DNA from: Streptomyces sp. SID13726
GTDB lineage: Bacteria > Actinomycetota > Actinomycetes > Streptomycetales > Streptomycetaceae
NCBI RefSeq assembly: GCF_010548375.1
Contig: NZ_JAAGLY010000016.1
Location: 150,685 to 214,684 of the forward strand
DNA: 64,000 nucleotides
Direction of reading: 5' to 3'
Position 1 is the first letter of the stretch, and each line of letters opens with the position of its first letter. Below the pieces are notes generated by a model, which did not search any database, was not told where the DNA came from, and was given only the letters and a program-made list of their open reading frames with translations. The translations under genes and the position numbers were made by a program. Shown here in pieces: positions 1-7,685 of the stretch.

Positions 1-1391
1 GCGTGCCGGGTCTGTTCGGTGCCGTACGGCTTCGGCTCGACGTAGACGGAGGCCGTGATGTCCTGGATGCGGGCCGCGTCCGGGAAGTGCTCGTCGGAGA
101 CGGAGGCGGTGGCGTCGCGCAGTTCGTAGCCGGGGCTGCCGTAGGGGGCGAGGTCCCGGCCGAACAGGTCGTCCACCACGGCCGCGGTGTCGAACTGCAT
201 CAGGTAGATCCGGGTGTGCGTGCCGTCCGGGGTGGTCCAGCCGCGCGCCGCGATGTGCCGCAGGCCGTTCTCGGAGAGCTTGGTGCCGAGTTCGTCGCGG
301 TCCTCCTTCTCGGCGTACTCCCCGAGGTAGTCCTTCACCGGCAGCCAGCCGTCGGTGCCGCGCAGTGCGGGGTCCGCGGTCGCGCCCTCGGGCGCGGGCA
401 GCACGAGCGCCCGCAGGTCGGCGTAGTGACTCCCCGCCTTGTTGCCGGCGTCCAACGGCCCCGGCTTCCCCGCGGGCAACGGCGCCTTCCTCAACACCGG
501 AAACACCCACCGCCCGTCCGACACGGTCCCCAGCCCTGGCACGTCCGTCCGCTCCATCCCGGCGATCCCGTAGGCGGTACCGGCTCCGAAGAGGGCGAAG
601 GTGAGCAGGGCGGCGGTCCAGCGCAGGGTTGCTCGTAGGTGGCGGTGGTTCTTGGGGGTGGTGGTGGGCGCGGTGGGGTGCGGTGCGCCGGATTCGGGTA
701 CCTGCGCGGGCGGCGGCGCCGTAACGAGGCCGGGCGCGGACTCGGGTGCCGCCCCGGAAACGGGCGCACGAGCGGGCTCCGGCTCGGCTACGGGCCCCGA
801 GGGCGGGGTGGGGGCGGACACGGCCTCGGCCGCGGCAACGGCCTCCGGCTCGGATACGGGCGCCGAGGGCTCGGCAGCCCGGTCCAGGGGTACGACGTCC
901 CCCGGCTCGGTCCGCTCGGCCTGATCGGCTTGGTCTGCGTGACCGGTCTCGGTGGGCGGGTGCCCCTCCTCGACCGCGCCAACCGGCTCGACCACCTCGA
1001 CCTGCCCGGCTCCGCCAGACACAGCGGGCTCGCCGACCGGTTCCGTCGCCCCGACCCGTCCCGCCTCGCCGGACCCGGCGGACTCATCGACCGACTCCGT
1101 CACCTCGACCGGTGCTGCCGCCCCGACCTGCCCGACGTCACCGGACGCGCCGACCGATCCCGTCACCACAACCTGCCCAGCCTCACCACCCTCACCGGAC
1201 ACGGCGGCCCCGTCGGCCGGTTCCGTCACCTCACCCGGCTCGACTCGGCTCACCTCATCCGCCGTCCCCCGCAGTGAGCCCCCGTCCAACAGCTCCCCTG
1301 CCCCGGCCCGGGCGATCTCCGTGTTCGGGCCGTCGCTCGTTCCAGCCGACCCCGGACCCGGTACCGGCTTCGCTTCCGTCTGCTCGGTCAT
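1..1391 (-). CDS. Membrane-anchored protein of unknown function, C-terminus outside window
   Basis: Read directly from the reverse strand: an open frame of 463 codons starts at ATG 1391-1389 and runs off the left edge. The ATG overlaps the TGA of the upstream gene (ATGA), so the two are translationally coupled. Residues 1-250 are Pro/Ala/Glu/Val-rich with about four degenerate 30-residue repeats around VEVTE..SG.AGQV (residues 52-140). One membrane helix follows (about 256-277), then an extracytoplasmic part of at least 185 residues with DGW and RGW patches. The architecture and patches match the two upstream genes, suggesting a triplicated family. No enzyme motif is seen and I do not recognise the family; function unknown. 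Confidence 0.8.
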   Translation of the reverse strand, partial: MTEQTEAKPVPGPGSAGTSDGPNTEIARAGAGELLDGGSLRGTADEVSRVEPGEVTEPADGAAVSGEGGEAGQVVVTGSVGASGDVGQVGAAAPVEVTESVDESAGSGEAGRVGATEPVGEPAVSGGAGQVEVVEPVGAVEEGHPPTETGHADQADQAERTEPGDVVPLDRAAEPSAPVSEPEAVAAAEAVSAPTPPSGPVAEPEPARAPVSGAAPESAPGLVTAPPPAQVPESGAPHPTAPTTTPKNHRHLRATLRWTAALLTFALFGAGTAYGIAGMERTDVPGLGTVSDGRWVFPVLRKAPLPAGKPGPLDAGNKAGSHYADLRALVLPAPEGATADPALRGTDGWLPVKDYLGEYAEKEDRDELGTKLSENGLRHIAARGWTTPDGTHTRIYLMQFDTAAVVDDLFGRDLAPYGSPGYELRDATASVSDEHFPDAARIQDITASVYVEPKPYGTEQTRH

Positions 1392-2200
1392 ACCGACTCC
1401 CCCGGTTCCGCGATGCGGTCGAGTTGTTCGCGCAGGAGCATGGCGATGCCCGTCTTCTGCATGGGCTTCGCGCTGTCCGCGGTGAGGCTGACCAGGACGT
1501 TGCCCTGGTGGGCGGAGCAGAACATGGAGTCCAGTTTTTCGTCGGAGTCGGTGGGGAGGAGGTAGCAGCGGGCGTCCTTGTGGCCCTCGACGCGGGGACC
1601 CTCGCGCAGGACGTCGCCGAGGGCGTCGAAGAACTCGTCCTGGAACTCGGTGATGCCCCGGACCGCCGCCTTGTTGTCCAGCTGCGTCAGCTCGATGGTC
1701 ACCGTGGAGGCCTGGTCCGTGTAGACGGAGGAAAGCTCCTCGGTGCTGACGTAGCTCCGCATCGCGACACCCGTGAGGCGCTGCTTGTCGATCCGCTTCT
1801 CCAACGCCTTGCGCTGCGTCCGCGGCAGCCCGCTCAACGACTCCTTGCGCAAGGCGGTGGCCTGGGCCCCGCTGAGCTGGGCGTCGTACCCGTACTCCCC
1901 GATGTCGGGCCCCCGGCTCCACCCGTCGGCGCCGTACGGCACGAGCATCGCGGAGAGACCCTTCGCCGGTGCCGCCTTCGCCTTGTCGGTCCGCGCCTCG
2001 GGGAACTTCCACACCGGCGCGCCCGCGTCACGATCGGCGCCGTTCACGGTGACCACGGTGAAGCCGACCCCCGCGACGACCGCCCCGGCCAGCACCACGG
2101 ACCCGACGACGGCGGCGATACGGCCACGCCGGACCCGTTTCCGAACGGGGGCCGGGGTCTCGCCGGCCTCCCCCGCCCGCTGCTCCTCGTGCTCGCTCAC
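1388..2200 (-). CDS. Membrane-anchored protein of unknown function, second of three paralogues
   Basis: 270 residues, GTG start at 2200 overlapping the TGA of the preceding gene; its own TGA overlaps the ATG of the next. A basic patch (KRVRRGR, 21-27) precedes one membrane helix (about 28-50), so the remaining 220 residues should be outside. The outer part has a short DGW segment, a hydrophilic helical middle rich in Lys/Arg/Asp, and two cysteines (RCYLLP, MFCSA) that could form a disulfide. The alignment of W, DGW and I.L.QL patches with its neighbours supports paralogy. No catalytic motif; function unknown. Confidence 0.75.
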   Translation of the reverse strand: MSEHEEQRAGEAGETPAPVRKRVRRGRIAAVVGSVVLAGAVVAGVGFTVVTVNGADRDAGAPVWKFPEARTDKAKAAPAKGLSAMLVPYGADGWSRGPDIGEYGYDAQLSGAQATALRKESLSGLPRTQRKALEKRIDKQRLTGVAMRSYVSTEELSSVYTDQASTVTIELTQLDNKAAVRGITEFQDEFFDALGDVLREGPRVEGHKDARCYLLPTDSDEKLDSMFCSAHQGNVLVSLTADSAKPMQKTGIAMLLREQLDRIAEPGESV

Positions 2201-2991
2201 AGCTTCTTCACCTGCCGCTCGGCCAGATCCATGATCTTCGCCTTCGGGACGGGCTTGGTGTCCCAGACGAAGATCTTCATGAAGACGTCCCCGCGCCAGG
2301 CGACGGCGGTGGCGTTGTACTGCGGCAGATAACCGGGCTCGGTCTCCGGCTTGGTGTGGACGTAGACCATGGCGTTGTCGCTGCCCGGCACCGCCCAGCT
2401 CTTGGTGCCGGCCTCGGAGTCCTCGTAGTAGTTCTCGCTGTCGGCCACGTCGGAGGCCTGGAGCTCCTCCTCCTGCCGGTACTGGATGAGGCGGATCTCC
2501 ACGCCGTAGGTGCTGCCGATCTCCCAGCCCGTGTCGGCGGAGCGGCGGAACTCCTTGGAGACGAGGTCCCCGAACGCCTCGGCCGGCTTCTTGGACAGCT
2601 TCGCCAGCTCGGCGAGCGTCATCCAGCGGTCACCGGTCACCCACTCGCCGTCCTTGGCCCCCGCAGGCTTCTTCAGCAGCAGTTTCCTCAGGTCGCCGTC
2701 GGTCTTCACGCGGCGGTCCCGGTCCGCGGACAGGGGTTCGGGGGCCGGGGTGTCGGCCTGGGCGAGCGTCGGCTGGGAGAGCGAGGCCAGCTTCGTGGGC
2801 TCGCGGTCGGCCTGGATCAGATATCCGGTACAGGTCCCGGCGACGACGCCGAGCGCGGCGGCTCCGGCGATCAGCAGGGTGGTGCGTCCACGGCGGCGGG
2901 GCGGCCGGGCTTGGGCCGGGGCGCCTCCTGCTACCTCCGCTACTTCTGCTCCTGCTGTTTCTGCTGTTTCTGCTGCTTGGGGTTCTTGCAA
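2197..2991 (-). CDS. Membrane-anchored protein of unknown function, first gene of a three-gene operon
   Basis: 264 residues. The start is TTG at 2991, chosen because GAGGA lies 6-7 nt upstream and no better start is in frame. An Ala/Glu-rich cytoplasmic leader and a PPRRRGR patch precede one membrane helix (about 38-58); the remaining 200 residues are predicted outside and contain DRWMTLAEL and TGWEIG patches resembling those of the two downstream proteins. It overlaps the next start by GTGA. It is divergent from the DsrE-like gene, so a promoter should lie within 2992-3094. Function unknown. Confidence 0.75.
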   Translation of the reverse strand: MQEPQAAETAETAGAEVAEVAGGAPAQARPPRRRGRTTLLIAGAAALGVVAGTCTGYLIQADREPTKLASLSQPTLAQADTPAPEPLSADRDRRVKTDGDLRKLLLKKPAGAKDGEWVTGDRWMTLAELAKLSKKPAEAFGDLVSKEFRRSADTGWEIGSTYGVEIRLIQYRQEEELQASDVADSENYYEDSEAGTKSWAVPGSDNAMVYVHTKPETEPGYLPQYNATAVAWRGDVFMKIFVWDTKPVPKAKIMDLAERQVKKL

Positions 2992-3094
2992 CGACGTTCC
3001 TCACACCGGCCTGAAGCGCGCATGCCATATACGCGCGCACAGGAGACCCATGATCGACGTCCGGAGTTGTAGGGGCGCTGATTACGATTCGGCC

Positions 3095-3457
3095 ATGGCG
3101 AAGAAGCTCGTGATCAAGGTGACGGCGGGGGCGGATGCCCCTGAACGGTGTTCGCAGGCGTTCACGGTGGCGGCGGTGGCCGTGGCCAGCGGGGTGGACG
3201 TCTCCCTGTGGCTGACCGGGGAGTCCGCGTGGTTCGCGCTCCCGGGGCGGGCGGCGGAGTTCGACCTCCCGCACGCGGCGCCCCTGCCCGACCTCCTGGA
3301 CTCGATCCTCGCGGCCGGCCGCGTCACGCTCTGCACGCAGTGCGCGGCCCGCCGGGACATCACGGAGAAGGACGTCCTGGAGGGCGTACGGATCGCCGGG
3401 GCGCAGGTGTTCGTACAGGAGGCACTGGGGGACGAGACCCAGGCGCTGGTCTACTGA
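3095..3457 (+). CDS. DsrE-family protein
   Basis: 120 residues starting MAKKLVIKV, a typical beta-strand opening of the small DsrE/DsrF alpha/beta fold, followed by a Cys/Ala-rich helix, an SLWL strand, and a CTQC pair (Cys80, Cys83) near the end of the fold. Family members act as sulfur carriers or unknown small cytoplasmic proteins; a sulfurtransferase gene lies 1.5 kb away but is not co-transcribed. The ATG at 3095 is used rather than upstream in-frame starts because homologous proteins of this fold are 110-125 residues. It ends convergently with the VOC gene, overlapping by 7 nt. Confidence 0.8.
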   Translation: MAKKLVIKVTAGADAPERCSQAFTVAAVAVASGVDVSLWLTGESAWFALPGRAAEFDLPHAAPLPDLLDSILAAGRVTLCTQCAARRDITEKDVLEGVRIAGAQVFVQEALGDETQALVY

Positions 3458-3843
3458 CCCTCCCGGACCTCGGTCCACAGGCAGAAGGGGTGCCCGGCGG
3501 GGTCGAAGAGCACCCGCACGTCGTCCTGCGGCTGATACTCGGCCGCCCGCGCCCCTTCCGCCACCGCCCGAGCGGTCTCGGCGTCGAGATCGTCCACCTC
3601 GATGTCCAGGTGCAGCATCATCTGCTGCTCGCCGGGGTCACGGCTGGGCCAGGTGGGCGGCACGTACTCAGGCTCCCCCTGAAGGGCGAGCGCCACCCCC
3701 TCCACCCCCGCCGGCGGCCCGATGAGCACCCACTCGGGCTCCTCACTCCGCACGACGTACCCGAGCAGCCGCCGATAGAACCGAGCCAACTCATGCGCGT
3801 CCCGCGCATCGAGCACCACGGTGGAAACCCTGACAGCAGCCAT
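3451..3843 (-). CDS. VOC (glyoxalase/bleomycin-resistance fold) protein
   Basis: 130 residues from ATG 3843, which has a GAGGGGGG ribosome-binding site; the frame stays open 8 codons further but that extension has no site. Two beta-alpha-beta-beta-beta halves are visible: VSTVVLDARDAHELARFYRRLLGY, then LHLDIEVDDLD and a closing DPAGHPFCLW typical of VOC proteins. His in the HLDIEV strand and Glu in the last strand (WTEV) are the usual metal-ligand positions. Substrate not predictable. Convergent with the DsrE gene, divergent from the cupin gene. Confidence 0.85.
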   Translation of the reverse strand: MAAVRVSTVVLDARDAHELARFYRRLLGYVVRSEEPEWVLIGPPAGVEGVALALQGEPEYVPPTWPSRDPGEQQMMLHLDIEVDDLDAETARAVAEGARAAEYQPQDDVRVLFDPAGHPFCLWTEVREGQ

Positions 3844-3872
3844 ACGCACCCCCCTCGCTAGGGTCACACCGT

Positions 3873-4226
3873 ATGAACGACAGCGTCTACGTGGGCAACG
3901 CCGGCGAGGATGCGGCCCTGGACCGGGGCTGGCTCCTGGGGCACTTCAAGAAGGCCGGGGATCCGCGTCACAGCGAGGAAGTCGAGATCAAGTGGGGTGT
4001 TCATCCGTGCGGCGACGAGCGGTCGCAGTGGGTGCGAGGTGAGGAACGCACCGCGCTCCTGGTTCTCGTCAGCGGGCGGTTCCGGGTGGAGCTGCCCGGT
4101 CGGAGTGTGCTGCTGGAGCGGCAGGGCGACTACGTCGTATGGGGGCGCGGAGTCGATCACTCGTGGTTCGCGGAGGAGGAGTCAGTGGTGCTGACCGTCC
4201 GCTGGCCGTCCGTCTCCGGCTACTGA
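3873..4226 (+). CDS. Small cupin-fold protein
   Basis: 117 residues. The middle (about 60-110) reads as a cupin barrel: LLVLVSGRFRVELPGRSVLL, then ERQGDYVVWGRGVDHSW with the single His of the second cupin motif. Most of the first metal-binding cupin motif is not recognisable, so it may not bind metal. The short 5' leader (29 nt from the divergent VOC start) implies overlapping promoters or leaderless translation. Role unknown. Confidence 0.7.
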   Translation: MNDSVYVGNAGEDAALDRGWLLGHFKKAGDPRHSEEVEIKWGVHPCGDERSQWVRGEERTALLVLVSGRFRVELPGRSVLLERQGDYVVWGRGVDHSWFAEEESVVLTVRWPSVSGY

Positions 4227-4228
4227 AC

Positions 4229-4492
4229 TCACCTCGGCCCCCGCTTCTTGCCGTCCAGTTCGTCCCACCACTCGTCCGACTTGGGGTCGCCGGAGGGGTC
4301 GTCCCACCAGCGGTCGTCGGGGCCTCGGCGGTTGGCGACCATGGCGGCGACGGGGGGAATGACCATGGCGACCACGCACATGGCGACGGCCGCCGGGATC
4401 GACCAGAGGCGGACCACTCCCCAGGCCAGGACGAAGAGGCCGATGCAGGTGCCCATCATGGCGAAGTAGGCGTGACGGCGTCGGGCCAACAT
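4229..4492 (-). CDS. DUF3099 membrane protein
   Basis: 87 residues with two hydrophobic helices (about 9-26 and 32-51) separated by a short loop, then a hydrophilic tail with two WW patches (DRWWDDP, DEWWDEL) ending in KKRGPR. This pattern is that of the DUF3099 family, found widely in actinomycetes and of unknown function. It ends convergently 2 nt after the cupin gene and starts close to a strong hairpin that separates it from DUF1416. Confidence 0.8.
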   Translation of the reverse strand: MLARRRHAYFAMMGTCIGLFVLAWGVVRLWSIPAAVAMCVVAMVIPPVAAMVANRRGPDDRWWDDPSGDPKSDEWWDELDGKKRGPR

Positions 4493-4516
4493 ACGTCCAG
4501 CGTATGCCTGGGAACG

Positions 4517-4552
4517 CCGGAAAGCCGTACCCGCAGGGGTACGGCTTTCCGG
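4517..4552 (-). terminator. Perfect 16-bp hairpin after the DUF1416 gene
   Basis: CCGGAAAGCCGTACCC is followed by a 4-nt loop (GCAG) and its exact complement. It lies 24 nt past the stop of the DUF1416 gene and upstream of DUF3099, so it probably ends the sulfurtransferase transcript. No clear T-run is present, as is usual in Streptomyces. Confidence 0.75.
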
Positions 4553-4576
4553 TCGGTCCCGGTCGGTTCCGGTACG

Positions 4577-4864
4577 TCAGACCGCGATGGCCACCTCGGC
4601 CAGACCGCCCTGCTGCGCGACGACCGTACGGTCAGCCGTGGCTCCCGGTACCAGCGCGCGGACGGTCCACGTGCCCTCCGCCGCGTAGAAGCGGAACTGG
4701 CCCGTCGCGGAGGTCGGGACCTCCGCGGTGAACTCGCCGGTCGAGTCGAGGAGACGGACGTAGCCGACCACGGGCTCGCCGTCCTTCGTCACCTGACCCT
4801 GGATCGTGGTCTCACCGGGCTTGATCGTCGAGGCGTCCGGGCCGCCGGCCTTCGCTCCACACAT
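4577..4864 (-). CDS. DUF1416 protein downstream of sulfurtransferase
   Basis: 95 residues beginning MCGAKAGGPDAS, with Cys2, and then a beta-rich carboxypeptidase-regulatory-like domain (TTIQGQVTKDGEPVVGYVRL, GQFRFYAAEGTWTVRAL). This is the DUF1416 family, which in actinomycetes typically sits directly after the CysA/SseA-type sulfurtransferase, as here (66 nt gap, same strand). The N-terminal MCGAKAGG segment is strongly conserved in the family and Cys2 may accept sulfur, but the function is not established. Confidence 0.85.
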   Translation of the reverse strand: MCGAKAGGPDASTIKPGETTIQGQVTKDGEPVVGYVRLLDSTGEFTAEVPTSATGQFRFYAAEGTWTVRALVPGATADRTVVAQQGGLAEVAIAV

Positions 4865-4930
4865 GTCTTTGCTCCAAGTCTCACAAGAGGTCTGACCGGA
4901 GGAAGGCCGGTCGGGGTCTGCGGAAGGGAC

Positions 4931-5770
4931 TTACTTGTTGGCGCCGAGCTCGATCGGCACGCCGACGAGGCTGCCGTACTCGGTCCAGGAACCGTCGTAG
5001 TTCTTGACGTTCTCGACACCGAGCAGCTCGTGCAGCACGAACCAGGTCAGGGCCGAGCGCTCGCCGATACGGCAGTACGCGATCGTGTCCTTGGCGAGGT
5101 CGACCTGCTCGTCGGCGTAGAGCTCCTTGAGCTCGTCGTCCGACTTGAAGGTGCCGTCGTCGTTGGCGTTCTTCGACCACGGGATGTTGCGCGCGGACGG
5201 CACGTGGCCCGGACGCTGCGACTGCTCCTGCGGAAGGTGCGCGGGGGCGAGCAGCTTGCCGGAGAACTCGTCGGGCGAACGGACGTCGACCAGGTTCTGC
5301 GAACCGATCGCCGCCACGACGTCGTCGCGGAACGCGCGGATCGCCGTGTTCTGCGGCTTCGCCGAGTACGTCGTGGCGGTCCGCTCCGGGACCTCCTCGA
5401 CCAGCTCGCGGGCGTCCAGCTCCCACTTCTTGCGGCCGCCGTCGAGAAGCTTGACGTTCTCGTGGCCGTAAAGCTTGAAGTACCAGTAGGCGTAGGACGC
5501 GAACCAGTTGTTGTTGCCGCCGTAGAGGATCACCAGCGTGTCGTTGGCGATGCCCTTCGCCGAGAGGAGCTTCTCGAAGCCCTCCTGGTCGACGAAGTCA
5601 CGGCGGACCGGGTCCTGGAGGTCCTTGGTCCAGTCGATCCGGATCGCGTTGCGAATGTGGTTCTTCTCGTAGGCGGACGTGTCTTCGTCCACCTCCACGA
5701 TCGCGATGTCGGCGTTGTCGAGGTTGGCCTCGACCCAGTCGGCGTCGACCAGGACGTCGCTGCGGCTCAT
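4931..5770 (-). CDS. cysA: Thiosulfate/3-mercaptopyruvate sulfurtransferase (two rhodanese domains)
   Basis: 279 residues, the usual length of two-domain rhodaneses. The N-terminal rhodanese domain (about 5-125) is inactive-type; the C-terminal one (about 155-275) carries the active-site loop CRIGERS with Cys233, which would hold the persulfide. It transfers sulfane sulfur from thiosulfate or mercaptopyruvate to a thiol acceptor in the cytoplasm. The gene has a GGAGGAGAAAG ribosome-binding region and is preceded by a Cys-codon leader peptide, so expression is probably tied to cysteine supply. DUF1416 follows in the same transcript. In Streptomyces this gene is usually named cysA, not to be confused with the sulfate ABC ATPase. 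Confidence 0.93.
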   Translation of the reverse strand: MSRSDVLVDADWVEANLDNADIAIVEVDEDTSAYEKNHIRNAIRIDWTKDLQDPVRRDFVDQEGFEKLLSAKGIANDTLVILYGGNNNWFASYAYWYFKLYGHENVKLLDGGRKKWELDARELVEEVPERTATTYSAKPQNTAIRAFRDDVVAAIGSQNLVDVRSPDEFSGKLLAPAHLPQEQSQRPGHVPSARNIPWSKNANDDGTFKSDDELKELYADEQVDLAKDTIAYCRIGERSALTWFVLHELLGVENVKNYDGSWTEYGSLVGVPIELGANK

Positions 5771-5888
5771 GCTCTTTCTCCTCCGGGGCAGTTGCGGCGG
5801 GGCGTGCGGAAGGGTGCGCGGGGCGCACGGATGCCCGAGAGTGCCGGGGCACCAGGGCAGAGGGATGCGGAGGCCGGTGCCGTCCGCG

Positions 5889-5969
5889 TCAGAAGGGGCG
5901 ACAGAGCATGGCGGCGACGCGGCACAGGTCTACTGCCCGCCGCTTCGTGAGGTCCGCCTGTCGCTTCAT
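5889..5969 (-). CDS. Cysteine-containing leader peptide upstream of sulfurtransferase
   Basis: A 26-codon ORF, MKRQADLTKR... ending LCRVAAMLCRPF, lying 118 nt upstream of the sulfurtransferase start. Short Arg/Cys-containing leader peptides of this type precede sulfur-metabolism genes in actinomycetes and are thought to sense cysteinyl-tRNA or cysteine by ribosome stalling. The two Cys codons (positions 16 and 23) are close to the stop. GC-rich inverted repeats lie between its stop and the sulfurtransferase RBS (for example GTGCC-CC-GGCAC near 5845), but I cannot fold the RNA here. Too short for ordinary gene calling. Confidence 0.7.
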   Translation of the reverse strand: MKRQADLTKRRAVDLCRVAAMLCRPF

Positions 5970-5989
5970 AGGTCCCGATCGTAGGGACG

Positions 5990-6005
5990 GACATACCGGC
6001 ATGTC
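5990..6005. promoter_or_regulatory. Near-palindrome upstream of the Cys leader
   Basis: GACATACCGGCATGTC is symmetric apart from one base pair and lies 20 nt upstream of the leader-peptide ATG, where a promoter or operator would be expected. A second short inverted repeat (GTCCC...GGGAC) lies between it and the leader. Regulator unknown. Confidence 0.35.
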
Positions 6006-6148
6006 ACCGGTGTGTCGCATACTGAGATGCCATCGTCCGGCATGTGGGATCAGCGAACCGCCCGGGCCGTGGTTCCACGGTTCCCGGGCGGATGTAGCCG
6101 TCATCACATCTACGGTACGGACGTCACCGTCTCGCCTGCCGGACAGGC

Positions 6149-6877
6149 TTACCCAGCCAGCTTGACGTTCGAACCCTTCACCGTGATCTCCACACCGTTC
6201 TGCCCCGCCTCGACCTTGTCGAGCTGGATACCGCCCGGCAGGCCCTCGATCTTCTGCTCGAAGTCGGTGATCGACCGGACGTCCGAGTCGGCGAGGGTGA
6301 CGTTGCCGAAGCTGGGGATCGAGTCGGCCCGCACCCGGACGGTGTCGCCGTCCACCACGGAGACCGTGCTGAGCACCGAGACCGGCTGGTCCAGGGCGCT
6401 CACCTTGAGCTCGACCTTGATCTTGCCGTTGCCGCCGTCGGAGAGACCGGTCACCCGCGCGGTGACACCGAACGGCAGCTTCGTCTCCTCCGACTTGGCG
6501 GCCTTCAGCAGCTGGGCGTAGGTGATGCTCGCCGTGCCGGAGGCGGTGTCGGCGGTCGCCGAGCTGTAGTCGCCGGAGAAGGCGACGCCCTTCATGTTCG
6601 CCTTGAGGTCGTCGATCTGGATGGTGCCGCCGCTGGTGCCGGTGTCCGCGTCGTACTGCTTCATACCGACCTCGACGTCGTCCAGCTCACCGCCGGCGAC
6701 CTGCGTCAGGAACGGGAACCCCTTGATGTCCACGCTCGGCGTCGTGGCCAGCCCCTCCTGCGTCTTCAGCCGGTCCGCGACCTCGCCCTCCGCGAAGTGC
6801 ACGGCGAGCCGGTCGGCGGCGACGAACAGCCCGCCGAGGATCACGGCGATGATCAGAAGTATTCGCAGGGCGCGCAT
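6149..6877 (-). CDS. LmeA-family (DUF2993) phospholipid-binding protein
   Basis: 242 residues: a signal-anchor helix (about 5-22), then a region with the DUF2993 hallmark DIKGFPFLTQVAGGELDDVEV and a series of beta strands ending in an EITVKGSNVKLAG strand. Mycobacterial LmeA of this family is a periplasmic phospholipid-binding protein affecting lipomannan elongation; Streptomyces paralogues are uncharacterised. A second member lies at 22196-23302. Monocistronic by context. Confidence 0.85.
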   Translation of the reverse strand: MRALRILLIIAVILGGLFVAADRLAVHFAEGEVADRLKTQEGLATTPSVDIKGFPFLTQVAGGELDDVEVGMKQYDADTGTSGGTIQIDDLKANMKGVAFSGDYSSATADTASGTASITYAQLLKAAKSEETKLPFGVTARVTGLSDGGNGKIKVELKVSALDQPVSVLSTVSVVDGDTVRVRADSIPSFGNVTLADSDVRSITDFEQKIEGLPGGIQLDKVEAGQNGVEITVKGSNVKLAG

Positions 6878-6994
6878 GCGGTGGGTCCCCCAGAGCGGCG
6901 GTGGTGTCGACGGACGGGTGGCCGTCGAGCGTGAGAGTAACCCCGCGAAGCAGGACCACCGGCGAATTGTCGACCAGCTGTGACACGAGCACTG

Positions 6995-7225
6995 TCACGC
7001 CGTCGCGAAGATCACCATCAGCAGCCCGGCGACACTGAGCGCGGTGAGCACGCCGGTCCAGAAGGCGTCGTCGGCCCGGAGCCGACGGAGCCGACGGAGT
7101 CTGCGGCGCGGCTGCGGTACGGGGGTGGGGGCGACCGTGGGGGCGGGGGGCTCGGGCAGCGGGGGGAAGCAGGGCGGGGGCACCTGGCATCCCAGGTACG
7201 GGCGGGGCTGCGGACGGTCCGTCAT
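6995..7225 (-). CDS. Small Pro/Arg-rich protein with C-terminal membrane helix
   Basis: 76 residues: a proline-rich N-terminal half (PPPCFPPLPEPPAP), an Arg-rich stretch (PRRRLRRLRRLRADD), then a single C-terminal helix (about 57-75) ending at the stop, so tail-anchored or N-in. It starts with ATG overlapping the TGA of the gene upstream. Such proteins commonly accompany XRE/DUF397 regulatory clusters in Streptomyces. Function unknown. Confidence 0.65.
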   Translation of the reverse strand: MTDRPQPRPYLGCQVPPPCFPPLPEPPAPTVAPTPVPQPRRRLRRLRRLRADDAFWTGVLTALSVAGLLMVIFATA

Positions 7226-7506
7226 ACCGGGTGCCCCTTTCCCTCACACACACGGTCGGCCAGCAGGAACGGCCCGTCGGTCGCGGGCCGCCTCGGCAGC
7301 TCTACGGCGTTCCGCGCACGGTCGTTCGCCGCGCGCACCCCGGCACTCAGCCGCTCGCCGTCGGTCGGCTCCCGCAACGCGGAGAAGTCGGCCTGCCACT
7401 CCCTCCCGCCTCCGACGGGGCGCAGCATCGCGTACGGCCCCGTGCGGTCCTGGTACTCGCCGACTCTGTTGGTGGCGGGGTCGAAGAGGAGGGTTCCCGG
7501 TTCCAT
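7222..7506 (-). CDS. Conserved small protein next to XRE/DUF397 pair
   Basis: 94 residues beginning MEPGTLLFDPATNRVGEYQDR; beta-rich start followed by a helical, Arg-rich middle (SAGVRAANDRARNAVE). It is translationally coupled to the next gene and divergent from the XRE regulator, with about 180 nt between the two starts. This family of short proteins is common beside DUF397 genes in Streptomyces. Function unknown; regulation by the neighbouring XRE protein is an inference from position. Confidence 0.7.
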   Translation of the reverse strand: MEPGTLLFDPATNRVGEYQDRTGPYAMLRPVGGGREWQADFSALREPTDGERLSAGVRAANDRARNAVELPRRPATDGPFLLADRVCEGKGHPV

Positions 7507-7626
7507 GAGGTTTCTGTCCTTTCGCCCAACATCTATACGTAATGCGACAGTTGAAATACTCTGTGCAGTCCTGGGTGCTTAAGAGCATGACCCAGGGAGG
7601 TGGATGGGCGCGACGAGAACGGGCCC

Positions 7627-7666
7627 AAATTCCACAGCGGGCCCTCCAAATTCCACAAATTCCACA
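7627..7666. repeat. Three AAATTCCACA repeats upstream of the XRE regulator
   Basis: AAATTCCACA occurs at 7627-7636, 7648-7657 and 7657-7666 (the last two share one A), in a low-GC patch 20-60 nt before the regulator start. Copies one and three also share the next bases (GCGGG / GCAGG). Position and direct repetition suggest an operator for the regulator itself or for the divergent pair. Confidence 0.5.
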
Positions 7667-7685
7667 GCAGGGCAGGGAGGTCGCA

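Noticed and set aside
3..638. 211-codon plus-strand frame at the left edge
   Set aside because: It is opposite the minus-strand gene starting at 1391, whose frame is open for 463 codons and is coupled to the upstream gene.
5767..5994. 75-codon frame ending at the sulfurtransferase start
   Set aside because: Pro/Arg/Ala-rich with no ribosome-binding site; the Cys-codon leader in another frame explains this region better.
7627..7666. Possible CRISPR-like short repeats
   Set aside because: Repeats are 10 bp, only three, without regular spacers; they are more likely an operator. No CRISPR array or cas gene is in the window.
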